Positions 34,279 through 41,491 of a stretch of DNA of 50,727 nucleotides are shown one piece after another. The stretch covers positions 1 through 50,727 of the forward strand of contig JAJYLP010000014.1 in NCBI GenBank assembly GCA_021787615.1, in the 5' to 3' direction. The DNA is from Pseudomonadota bacterium (GTDB lineage: Bacteria > Pseudomonadota > Gammaproteobacteria > Steroidobacterales > Steroidobacteraceae). The translations under genes and the position numbers were made by a program. The notes beneath the pieces are model-generated. The model ran no database searches, was not told the origin of the DNA, and saw nothing but the letters and a program-made list of their open reading frames with translations. Each line of letters opens with the position of its first letter. The first letter of the stretch is position 1.

Positions 34279-35295
34279 ATGCGCAATGTCACGCTGCGCC
34301 AGATGCGGGTTTTCGCTGCCGTGGCGCGGCATCTGTCCTTCACGCGCGCCGCGCGCGAGCTGCACCTCACGCAGCCGGCCGTCTCGCAGCAGATGCGGCT
34401 GCTCGAGCAGGAAGTCGGCATGCCGCTGATCGAGCAGATCGGGCGCAAGATCCGCCTCGCGCCGGCGGGCGTGGAGCTGCTGCGGTACGCCAATCAGGTG
34501 ACGGAGCTCCTGCGCGAGGCCGGCGAGGCCATCGCGGCCATGCGCGGGCTGAAGCGCGGATTGCTGAAACTCGGCGCGGTAAGCACGACGAAATATTTCG
34601 CGCCGGCGCTGCTCTCGGCGTTCACCCCGGAATACCCCGAGGTGACCATCAAGTTCACGGTCGGCAACCGCGGCGAGATCGTCAGGCTCCTCGGCGCCAA
34701 CGAGCTGGATCTGGTCATCATGGGCCGCCCGCCGATGGAGCTCGCCACCGCGGCGACGCCCTTCGCGCCGCATCCATCGGTGATCATCGCCCCGCCGGGA
34801 CACCCGTTGGCCGGGCGCCGGCGGATACCGCTCGAGGCGCTCGCCGAGGAGAGCTTCATCGTGCGCGAGGAAGGCTCGGGGACACGCGCCTCGATGGAGC
34901 GGCTGTTTTCCGAGCACCGCGTGCCGTTTCGCGCGCTGATGGAGGTGAGCAGCAACGAGACGATCAAACAGGCCGTGATGGCCGGCATGGGCCTCTCGTT
35001 CATCTCGGCGCACACCATCGGACTGGAGATCGACGCCGGCCGGCTCACGGTCCTCGATGTGGTGGGCCTGCCGGTCATGCGCGAGTGGTACGTGATCCAG
35101 CTGCAGGAGAAACTGCTGCCGCCCATTGCCGCGGCGTTCCGCACCTTCATGATCGAGCACGCCGCGGACATCATCGCCCGCACCGTCGGGGCTGCGCTCA
35201 GCACCGAGGGCCGTCCCGCCAGCGCGGCGCCTCGGGCCGCTGCCCGGCCTCACCCGCCTGCAGCGCGCGCTCGAGGCGCGAGGCCCGCCCGCTGA
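34279..35295 (+). CDS. cbbR: LysR-type regulator CbbR
   Basis: The 338-residue regulator has an N-terminal winged helix-turn-helix ('VTLRQMRVFAAVARHLSFTR', 'AARELHLTQPAVSQQMRLLE') and an effector-binding domain containing 'LGAVSTTKYFAPALLSAFTP', 'VGNRGEIVRLLGANELDLVI', 'REEGSGTRASMERLF' and 'NETIKQAVMAGMGLSFISAH', all characteristic of CbbR. It activates the cbb operon in response to Calvin-cycle metabolites. The last 30 residues are Ala/Arg/Pro-rich and unusual, perhaps a disordered tail. It is divergent from cbbL with a 169 bp gap holding LysR-type repeats. Confidence 0.95.
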   Translation: MRNVTLRQMRVFAAVARHLSFTRAARELHLTQPAVSQQMRLLEQEVGMPLIEQIGRKIRLAPAGVELLRYANQVTELLREAGEAIAAMRGLKRGLLKLGAVSTTKYFAPALLSAFTPEYPEVTIKFTVGNRGEIVRLLGANELDLVIMGRPPMELATAATPFAPHPSVIIAPPGHPLAGRRRIPLEALAEESFIVREEGSGTRASMERLFSEHRVPFRALMEVSSNETIKQAVMAGMGLSFISAHTIGLEIDAGRLTVLDVVGLPVMREWYVIQLQEKLLPPIAAAFRTFMIEHAADIIARTVGAALSTEGRPASAAPRAAARPHPPAARARGARPAR

Positions 35296-35337
35296 GCACC
35301 GCCCGCCGGATACGAATCAGCGCGGGAATGAGCAGAC

Positions 35338-35941
35338 ATGCCCACTCACCGCAGCGATCGGCACGCCCACTGGCAGAACGTCTATCGGACCAAGCGCGGC
35401 GATTCGGTCAGCGGGTTCCGCCCGCACCTTGAGGTTTCCCTGGACCTGCTCGGTGCGGGCGGCATGGCCGCCGCCTCACGCGTGATCGATATCGGTGGCG
35501 GCGCATCGACGCTGGTCGATGACCTGCTGGCGCGGGGCCTGCGTCATGTGAGCGTCCTCGACGTGTCTGAGGAGGCATTGGCTCACGCGCGTCAGCGCCT
35601 CGCCGAGCGTGCCGATCTCGTGCGATGCCTCGCGGGCGATGTGCTCGAGGTCGCTCTGCCCTCGGGGGGGATTCGATTTCTGGCATGACCCGGCCGACGC
35701 CGCCCGCGATGCGCAGATCACGGCGAACGCCCTTGCGCGCGGCGGGTACGCGGTGATGGGCGGGTTCGCACCGGACGGCCCCGAGCGCTGCAGCCGGCTG
35801 CCCGTCGCGCGCCGCTCAGCGCAGCAGATCGGAGCGCTCTTCGCGTCCGCCTTCGCGCTCATGCAGAGCCGTGCTGAGCGCCACCGAACTCCCGCCGGCG
35901 CCGAGCAATCGTTTGCGTACGCGCTGCTGCAGCGGCGCTGA
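35338..35941 (+). pseudogene. Broken class I SAM-dependent methyltransferase gene
   Basis: The first frame (from ATG 35338) gives 'HWQNVYRTKRGDSVSGFRPH', the SAM loop 'RVIDIGGGASTLVDDLLARG' and 'HVSVLDVSEEALAHARQRL'. At a run of six G at about 35665 it slips. Another frame continues 'CPRGGFDFWHDPADAARDAQ', 'ANALARGGYAVMGGFAPDGP' and 'ERCSRLPVARRS' to TGA 35941. Family members have about eight extra residues (the A-V-F-H-F-L-T block) between W-H-D and D-P-A-D, so there is a deletion too. Two lesions make a real pseudogene more likely than a sequencing error. Confidence 0.75.
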
Positions 35942-36211
35942 TCGGATCGGATCGGCAGGGAAACACTTCATATTTTATCACTTCATATTTTATAATGTTT
36001 TCAATTTATTATAGACTCTTTATGATGTAAATTGTGAATCATAACGGCCGAGGCAAGACACCGTAACCCGCCTGGCCGCCGCCCATCGGGCCGGTAGGCG
36101 CTTCGGTGTTGGCTGTACCCGTCGGCGCATGTCGCGCAATAATCCGTTCGTCGGGGACGCGCGCTGAGCGCAACTGCACAACAAGATCGACAAGAACCTG
36201 CGAGGCTTGCC
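35942..36211. other. AT-rich promoter region with a tandem repeat
   Basis: The stretch 35960-36040 is strikingly A+T-rich compared with all other DNA in the window. It contains the perfect 15-bp tandem repeat and a TATAAT at 35991-35996. The remaining 170 bp up to the LVIVD gene shows no gene. Confidence 0.5.
35964..35993. repeat. Perfect 15-bp tandem direct repeat
   Basis: CACTTCATATTTTAT occurs twice head to tail with no spacer (35964-35978 and 35979-35993). The second copy runs into TATAAT at 35991-35996, a consensus -10 box. The repeat period of 15 bp is not a helical multiple, so it is more likely a recent duplication or a two-site operator than a curvature element. Confidence 0.8.
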
Positions 36212-37825
36212 ATGCGTGAAGTGCTTCGAATGGCCCAGGGAATCTCGCTGTCGTTGCTCGCCGGCCTGGCGCTGCTGTCGGCCGCGCCCCGTCGGGCACA
36301 AGCCCACACGCCGTTTCTGGGGCCGGTGCCCGCGCCGACGTGTCACCGCGGAGACCGCATCGAGACCGGTGTCGACGGTCAGCTGACGGCCGCGCAGCGC
36401 GCCAGCGGCGCCTCGAAGCGCCCGTACAACTGCAATCTGAAAATCGTCGGCGAATACGCCGGCCAGGGTGCCGGCCACCAACTGATGTGGTACGGCGCTT
36501 GCGCCTATGTCACCACCGAAGGCTTCGAGGCCGGACAGAAGGGAATCCCGCCGCTGCGCGATCCGGGCATCCAGGTGCTCGACGTGGCGAACCAGCGTGA
36601 CCCGAGGTATGTCACCCACCTCGATAACCCGGCGGCGCTCTATGACTGGGAGGACGGGTCGGTGAACCCGCAGCGCGCCCTGCTCGGCACGGCCGAGAGC
36701 TGGGTGGGCTCGGGACCCCAGCCGGCCGTCGCATTTTATGATGTGTCCCACTGCGCCCACCCGCGGCTGCTCTCGAGCGTGCAGATACCCGATCCGCACC
36801 TGAAGGCTCACGGCGGGAATTTCGCGTACGACGGCAGGACCTATTGGATCAGCGGATTCGGTAATCGTCGCCTCATCGCCATCGACGTCACCCATCCCAG
36901 GCATCCGAAGGAGCTCATCGACTGGGATTTCCCCCACGGTCAGCCGGGCGGGGCCGGCGCCGACCAACGCTGTCACCGGATCTCCCTCAACCAGTTCACC
37001 GTCGATGGGCACCCGCCGGGCACACTGCTCTTCTGCGGTGTGGTGGGGCATTTGGTGCACGCCGGAGACTTCAGCTCGGGCAACGGCCTGGTGATCTACG
37101 ATGTCAGCCAGGTCCAGGAGCGACGAGCGCACCCGGTGATCCGGGTGCTCGGCTCGCTCTATTGGAAGAACGGCGACATCGCGATCGAGCCGGATCTGGC
37201 GTTCATCAACGGCAAGCCCTATGTCGGCATGGGAGATGAGTGCGGCTCGGGCGGATGCGACGATCCTCAGGGCGCACTCGCCGCCTGCCGCGCAGGGCTG
37301 CCGCCGAACGGCCTCGAGCGGCTCATCGACATCAGCAACCTCGCCAAGCCGAAGCTCGCCGCCCAGCTCATGATCGGCGTGGATGATCCGAAGAACTGCG
37401 CGCTCACCGAGCACGACATCACCGCCACCATGGGCGGTTACGGCTACAGCGTGCACGACTGCACGTTCGACAACCCGCGCGATGCAAAGCTGCTCGCCTG
37501 CTCGAGCCATCAAGCCGGCGTTCGGGTGTTCGATATCCACGATCCCTACAGGCCTCGCGAGATCGCCTACTTCGTCGGTCCTGCCCCGCCGAGACCGACG
37601 CAGATCGATCCGGGCTCGCTCCTCAATGTCTTCCAGGGGGTGACTGCCCCGATCAATTTCGCCTGGTCGAAGGCCCACAGCCGCTTCGTGTGGCAGCACG
37701 GGCAGCTGTATCTGTGGATCACCTCGAGCCACGGCGGTTTCTACACGCTGAAGTTCGAGAACCAGGCGGCGATTGCGAGACTGCACCCCGTGCCGACGCC
37801 GGGGAACGAGGACTATCAGGACTGA
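36212..37825 (+). CDS. Secreted LVIVD-repeat beta-propeller protein
   Basis: The 537-residue protein has a signal sequence ('ISLSLLAGLALLSAA...AQA') and a beta-propeller made of LVIVD-type repeats, seen in 'GIQVLDVANQRDPRYV', 'AVAFYDVSHCAHPRLL', 'RLIAIDVTHPRHPKEL' and 'GVRVFDIHDPYRPREI'. About a dozen cysteines, with several near each other, suggest disulfides. Such proteins are periplasmic or extracellular and of unknown function. ATG 36212 has GAGG upstream; ATG 36230 would also suit the signal peptide. It has its own AT-rich promoter region and no operon partner. Confidence 0.75.
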   Translation: MREVLRMAQGISLSLLAGLALLSAAPRRAQAHTPFLGPVPAPTCHRGDRIETGVDGQLTAAQRASGASKRPYNCNLKIVGEYAGQGAGHQLMWYGACAYVTTEGFEAGQKGIPPLRDPGIQVLDVANQRDPRYVTHLDNPAALYDWEDGSVNPQRALLGTAESWVGSGPQPAVAFYDVSHCAHPRLLSSVQIPDPHLKAHGGNFAYDGRTYWISGFGNRRLIAIDVTHPRHPKELIDWDFPHGQPGGAGADQRCHRISLNQFTVDGHPPGTLLFCGVVGHLVHAGDFSSGNGLVIYDVSQVQERRAHPVIRVLGSLYWKNGDIAIEPDLAFINGKPYVGMGDECGSGGCDDPQGALAACRAGLPPNGLERLIDISNLAKPKLAAQLMIGVDDPKNCALTEHDITATMGGYGYSVHDCTFDNPRDAKLLACSSHQAGVRVFDIHDPYRPREIAYFVGPAPPRPTQIDPGSLLNVFQGVTAPINFAWSKAHSRFVWQHGQLYLWITSSHGGFYTLKFENQAAIARLHPVPTPGNEDYQD

Positions 37826-37860
37826 GCGCGGCCCTGGCAGTGCGCAGCCGATTGCCGGGG

Positions 37861-37892
37861 CCCTGCCTCGCGCGATCGCCGCGGCGGCAGGG
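37861..37892. terminator. Candidate bidirectional hairpin between convergent genes
   Basis: CCCTGCC at 37861-37867 and GGCAGGG at 37886-37892 form a 7-bp stem around an 18-nt loop that can pair further internally. It lies between the LVIVD gene and the convergent flavodoxin gene. It lacks a T-run. Confidence 0.35.
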
Positions 37893-37933
37893 GCGCTGTT
37901 GCGGGCCAGACCGCCACGGCGTAACCGGCCCGC

Positions 37934-38539
37934 CTATGCGTGTGCCCGGAGTGTCACGCTCGGCGTTGCGGTAAACGCGTCGATGAATTTCGCCAGATCC
38001 TCCCAGTCGGTCAGCTCGTGGTCGCGCCGGGTGTCGGTCGGCCCGCCGCTGCGCGCGGCGATGCGCTTCATCACCCATCGGGTGAACAGCCCATAGGTGC
38101 TGTAGAGCAGCGCTCCGGCGACGTGATGAACGCGCTCGGGCACCCAGCCGGTTTCCCGAACGAAATCGGCGACGCACCGCGCGAGGTCTGCCGCAGCGCG
38201 CGGCCCGGAGCCGGCGGCCGTCAGCGAGACCGACAGAAACGCATTCGGCTTGCCGCTGATCGCGGCCCGGTTCCGTTTGACGAAATCGATGATCGGGCGC
38301 TGAAAGTGCCCGGCATGGAGTGAGGCGGCGATGATGAGGGCATCGAAATCCCGCGGATCGGGGATGAACGCCGCCTCCCGGGCGTCGGCCGTCAAGACCT
38401 TCTGACCGCTCTGCAGCAGGCGATTCGCCACGAAGCGGGCAATTCTGCGCGTCTGCCCCTCCGTCGTACCGTACACGAGGAGCACGTTCACAGCAGTGAC
38501 CGCACTGTCGGGCTGCGCATCGGGACCGGCCCATTGCAC
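37934..38539 (-). CDS. HemG-like flavodoxin-domain protein (protoporphyrinogen oxidase type)
   Basis: The 201-residue protein has the flavodoxin FMN loop 'NVLLVYGTTEGQTRRIARFV' (residues about 18-37), 'DFDALIIAASLHAGHFQRPI' and 'GKPNAFLSVSLTAAG'. Its C-terminal part 'GALLYSTYGLFTRWVMKRIA' and 'YELTDW'-like 'HELTDWEDLAKFI' match HemG, the menaquinone-dependent protoporphyrinogen IX dehydrogenase. It may work in haem synthesis, consistent with the haem enzymes of the window. The start is uncertain: ATG 38539, or a GTG at 38491 immediately before the flavodoxin fold. Confidence 0.8.
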   Translation of the reverse strand: MQWAGPDAQPDSAVTAVNVLLVYGTTEGQTRRIARFVANRLLQSGQKVLTADAREAAFIPDPRDFDALIIAASLHAGHFQRPIIDFVKRNRAAISGKPNAFLSVSLTAAGSGPRAAADLARCVADFVRETGWVPERVHHVAGALLYSTYGLFTRWVMKRIAARSGGPTDTRRDHELTDWEDLAKFIDAFTATPSVTLRAHA

Positions 38540-38684
38540 CCAGGTTGAAAAAACCTACTGAATCCCCTCCGGCGGCGCATCAGAACAAATACGCACTCTC
38601 CCGGGCCGCCTCGCGCGCCAGAGTATCGCCGCATGCGCAGCCCCACCCGGGCCGTGCGCTCACGGAGCACCCACGGACACTGCG

Positions 38685-39130
38685 CTGCGAACGCAGATCA
38701 AGCAGACCCTGGCTCAGCACCGGGTCATGACCCTCGCCACCGTGAGGCCCGACGGCTGGCCTCAGGCCACCACGGTGGGCTTTGCGCATGAGGGCCTCAC
38801 CCTGTACTTCTTGTGCGGCCCGGACAGTCAGAAGGCGGCGAACCTGGCGCGCGACGGCCGGGTGTCTCTGACCGTCGACCACGATACCGAGCAGGTGATG
38901 GCTATCGAGGCATTGTCCATGGCGGCCCGTGCCGAGCCGGTCGTCGATCCGGCCGAGGCGGATGCTGCGCTGCGCTGCGCTGACTGCTCGCACGCTACCC
39001 GCAGCAGCAGTCGCTGCCCGTGACGGTGCCCAGCCCGTCGCAGGTACGCATCTTCCGCGTGACACCCACCGTCATCTCCGTCCTGGATTACAGCAAGGGT
39101 TTCGGCCATACCGACCTCGTCACCTGCTGA
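38685..39130 (+). pseudogene. Broken pyridoxamine 5'-phosphate oxidase-like flavin split-barrel gene
   Basis: The first frame gives 'LRTQIKQTLAQHRVMTLATV', 'DGWPQATTVGFAHEGLTLYF' and 'NLARDGRVSLTVDHDTEQVM', a flavin split-barrel N-terminal half, but only a mid-domain ATG at 38727 is available as a start. At about 38965-38985, within three tandem GCTGC units followed by GCTGA, the frame changes. A different frame then reads 'LLARYPQQQSLPVTVPSPSQ' and 'RVTPTVISVLDYSKGFGHTD' to TGA 39130, the expected C-terminal half. Frameshift plus missing start make it a pseudogene. Confidence 0.75.
38964..38978. repeat. Three tandem GCTGC units at a frameshift
   Basis: GCTGC is repeated three times, followed by GCTGA, exactly where the flavin split-barrel reading frame breaks. 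Slippage of a 5-bp unit would shift the frame. Confidence 0.7.
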
Positions 39131-39329
39131 GGCGGTGGCTTGCGATCGGCCCGAGCCGCGGGCCGCCTCACTCGCTCGTGCGCTGCGCGCCGTCACGGCG
39201 CCTCGCTGGGTAATTCTACGGATTCTCCAACCGATCCCGGCGGCCTAGGTTGGCGCCAAGCGCGCCGGAGTGTCGAACACGCCCTGACAGTCCGGCGCAT
39301 CTGCTCCACGTCTGTTGAGGAATCTGCAC
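39131..39329. other. Upstream region of dps
   Basis: No gene is seen in these 199 bp, and no box for OxyR or sigma S could be assigned with confidence. Confidence 0.3.
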
Positions 39330-39800
39330 ATGACCGCAAAGCCCGCGACGCTCCCGAAACCGCAAACCGATGCCGCACATGCACTCGCCAGGGTGCTCGC
39401 GGATACCTACATGCTGTATCTGAAGACGCACAACTTCCACTGGAACGTGGAGGGCGCGAATTTCCGCAACCTGCACCTGATGTTCGAGGAACAGTATCAG
39501 GCGCTGTGGAAGTCTCTCGATGGACTCGCCGAGCGCATCCGGGCCCTCGGACAATACGCGCCGGGCACCTGTGCCAAGTACAGAGCGCTCGCGACGGTCA
39601 ATGAGACCGAAGCCATCCCGACGGGCGAGACCATGCTGCGCGAGTTGGTTGCGGACAACGAGATACTGGTCCGCACCATCCAGGTCGGCTTGGCGGCGGC
39701 GCACGCGAGCGGCGATGAGGGCACGGCGGGGATCCTGGCCGAACGGCTGCTCTATCATCAGAAGCAGATCTGGATGATGCGCAGCACGCAAGGCGCATGA
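39330..39800 (+). CDS. dps: Dps ferritin-like DNA-protection protein
   Basis: The 156-residue protein is a miniferritin that oxidises and stores iron and protects DNA. The inter-subunit ferroxidase site is visible in 'YLKTHNFHWNVEGANFRNLH' (two His), 'FEEQYQALWKSLDGLAERI' (Asp and Glu) and 'EDN'-like 'LRELVADNEILVRTI'. The short N-terminal tail 'MTAKPATLPKPQTDAAHALA' has two lysines, fewer than DNA-binding E. coli Dps. ATG 39330 has GAGG at 9 nt. It has no operon partner. Confidence 0.93.
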   Translation: MTAKPATLPKPQTDAAHALARVLADTYMLYLKTHNFHWNVEGANFRNLHLMFEEQYQALWKSLDGLAERIRALGQYAPGTCAKYRALATVNETEAIPTGETMLRELVADNEILVRTIQVGLAAAHASGDEGTAGILAERLLYHQKQIWMMRSTQGA

Positions 39801-39844
39801 GCCGCCTGCCGCAGCGGTGAGAAGGCCGGCGGCATCGCTGCCGC

Positions 39845-40705
39845 TCAGCCGCCGGCCGCATCGCCCCTCCAGCCGGCCTCCTCGATCGCCGCGAGCGGAT
39901 CCGCCGCATCCCATCGGCTCGCGTTCAGCCGGCGGCCCGTGAGGGTATCGGCCGCAGGCGAGAGCAGCCACAGCAGCGGCGGCCCCATGAGCGCCGGATC
40001 GAGCAGCCGCTCGCGAATGACCTGCGGCGCAGCCGGCGGGATCATGCCGGTCAGGGTCGCGCCGCCCGGCAGCAGCGCGTTGACCGTCACGCCGGTGCCG
40101 CGCAGATCCTCAGCCCAGATGACGGTCTCGGACTCGAGCGCTGCCTTCGACGGACCGTAGGGCGAGAACCCCGCCCGGCGCATCGTGGAGTGGTTCATCG
40201 AGATATTGATGATGCGGCCCCAGCCCGCACGGATCAGGTGCGGCGTTGCCGCCCGGGCCATGAGGAACGGCCCGTTGATGTTGGTATCGATCACCATCCG
40301 CCAGACGGCGGGCTCGACCTCCCAGAAGCGGGTCGGTTCGGTGAGGAAGCGCTCGCTCACATACTTCATGCCACGGCCCGCATTGTTGACCAAGATGTCC
40401 AGCCGGCCGAACCGCTCCAGGGCGGTCTCGACGACGCGCTGCGCGTGCGCCGCGCGGGTCACATCGGCCATCATCGGGACGACGCAGTCCCTGCCCGCCT
40501 CGTCGGCAGCCGATTCGACCTCAGTGCGCTCGCGCGAGGCTGTGGCCAGTACGCGCACTCCGCAGCGTGCCAACGCGAGCGCCATTGCGCGGCCGAGGCC
40601 ACGCCCCGCGCCGGTCACGATGGCGACCCGGCCGCCACCGGCGTTCCCGGGGAGTGCGCCCCGCCGCTCCGGCGCGACCTTCTGCGGATCTGCTGGCTCG
40701 CTCAT
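39845..40705 (-). CDS. Short-chain dehydrogenase/reductase
   Basis: The 286-residue protein has a Rossmann fold with TGAGRGLG (residues about 31-38), 'VPMMADVTRA', 'LDILVNNAGRG', the Ser of 'RIINISMNHST' and the catalytic pair in 'YGPSKAALE'. It is an NAD(P)-dependent oxidoreductase; the substrate is unknown. A proline- and glycine-rich stretch of 24 residues precedes the fold. ATG 40705 starts the family domain best; a longer frame to 40771 covers the promoter area. It is divergent from the peroxiredoxin gene. Confidence 0.88.
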   Translation of the reverse strand: MSEPADPQKVAPERRGALPGNAGGGRVAIVTGAGRGLGRAMALALARCGVRVLATASRERTEVESAADEAGRDCVVPMMADVTRAAHAQRVVETALERFGRLDILVNNAGRGMKYVSERFLTEPTRFWEVEPAVWRMVIDTNINGPFLMARAATPHLIRAGWGRIINISMNHSTMRRAGFSPYGPSKAALESETVIWAEDLRGTGVTVNALLPGGATLTGMIPPAAPQVIRERLLDPALMGPPLLWLLSPAADTLTGRRLNASRWDAADPLAAIEEAGWRGDAAGG

Positions 40706-40875
40706 GAGTGCGCTCCGTGTGCCCCCGATTAAGGGTGTGGCTACCCTATAATTGCGCACCGCTCGGTACAACGCGCCCGCGCAGAGGCAGGCCGCGCGCG
40801 CCGCCGCTCGATGAGGTGACGGTGTGAGGCCAATGCGCGATGATGCGCCTCACGCACCAACCCAGGAGGCGAGTC

Positions 40876-41430
40876 ATGCGACGTTACCTAGCTCTTGCGC
40901 TTACGATCGTGCTGCTGGCATCTCAGGCGGCCTACGCCGCGCTGCCGGATGGGGCCAAGGCACCGCTCTTTACCGCCACGGCGACCCTCGGCGGCAAGAC
41001 CTACCCGTTCTCCCTGGCGAAGGCCCTGAACAAAGGCCCGGTGGTGCTCTACTTTTATCTCGCCGCCTTCACGCCCGGCTGCACGCTGGAGGCGCACCTG
41101 TTCGCCGAGGCGATGCCGAAATTCAAGGCGCTCGGGGCCACGGTCATCGGTGTCTCGCATGATCAGATCGCCAAGCTCAAGCGCTTCTCGGTGAGCGCCT
41201 GCCGCAAGAAGTTCCCCGTGGCCGCCGACACCACGGGCCGAATCATGAGAGCCTACGATGCGGTCCTGCCGTCGAACCCACTGCTGGCCAACCGCGTCTC
41301 CTACGTCATCACCCCGAATGACCGGATCTTTTATTCCTATACGAGCCTCGATCCTCGGCGGCACGTGGCGAACACACTGCGGGCATTGCGCCGTTGGGAC
41401 GCGGCGCACAAGGGTCACGCCGTGCATTGA
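40876..41430 (+). CDS. Exported AhpC/TSA (Bcp-like) peroxiredoxin
   Basis: The 184-residue protein begins with a signal sequence 'RRYLALALTIVLLASQAAYA' and is therefore periplasmic. The thioredoxin fold has the peroxidatic Cys in 'FTPGCTLEAHLFAEAMPKF' and a likely resolving Cys in 'SVSACRKKFPVAADT'. The usual YPxDxTPGCT motif is changed to YLAAFTPGCT, keeping the essential T and C. 'VSYVITPNDRIFYSY' and 'HVANTLRALR' end the fold. ATG 40876 follows AGGAGG at 8 nt, a strong site, unlike the upstream in-frame ATG 40840. It is monocistronic. Confidence 0.88.
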   Translation: MRRYLALALTIVLLASQAAYAALPDGAKAPLFTATATLGGKTYPFSLAKALNKGPVVLYFYLAAFTPGCTLEAHLFAEAMPKFKALGATVIGVSHDQIAKLKRFSVSACRKKFPVAADTTGRIMRAYDAVLPSNPLLANRVSYVITPNDRIFYSYTSLDPRRHVANTLRALRRWDAAHKGHAVH

Positions 41431-41491
41431 GCGCTGCGGAGTCGAGCCCGGGGGACGGGCCGGTCCGCACCGGCGCGCCCCTCAGTCTGTC

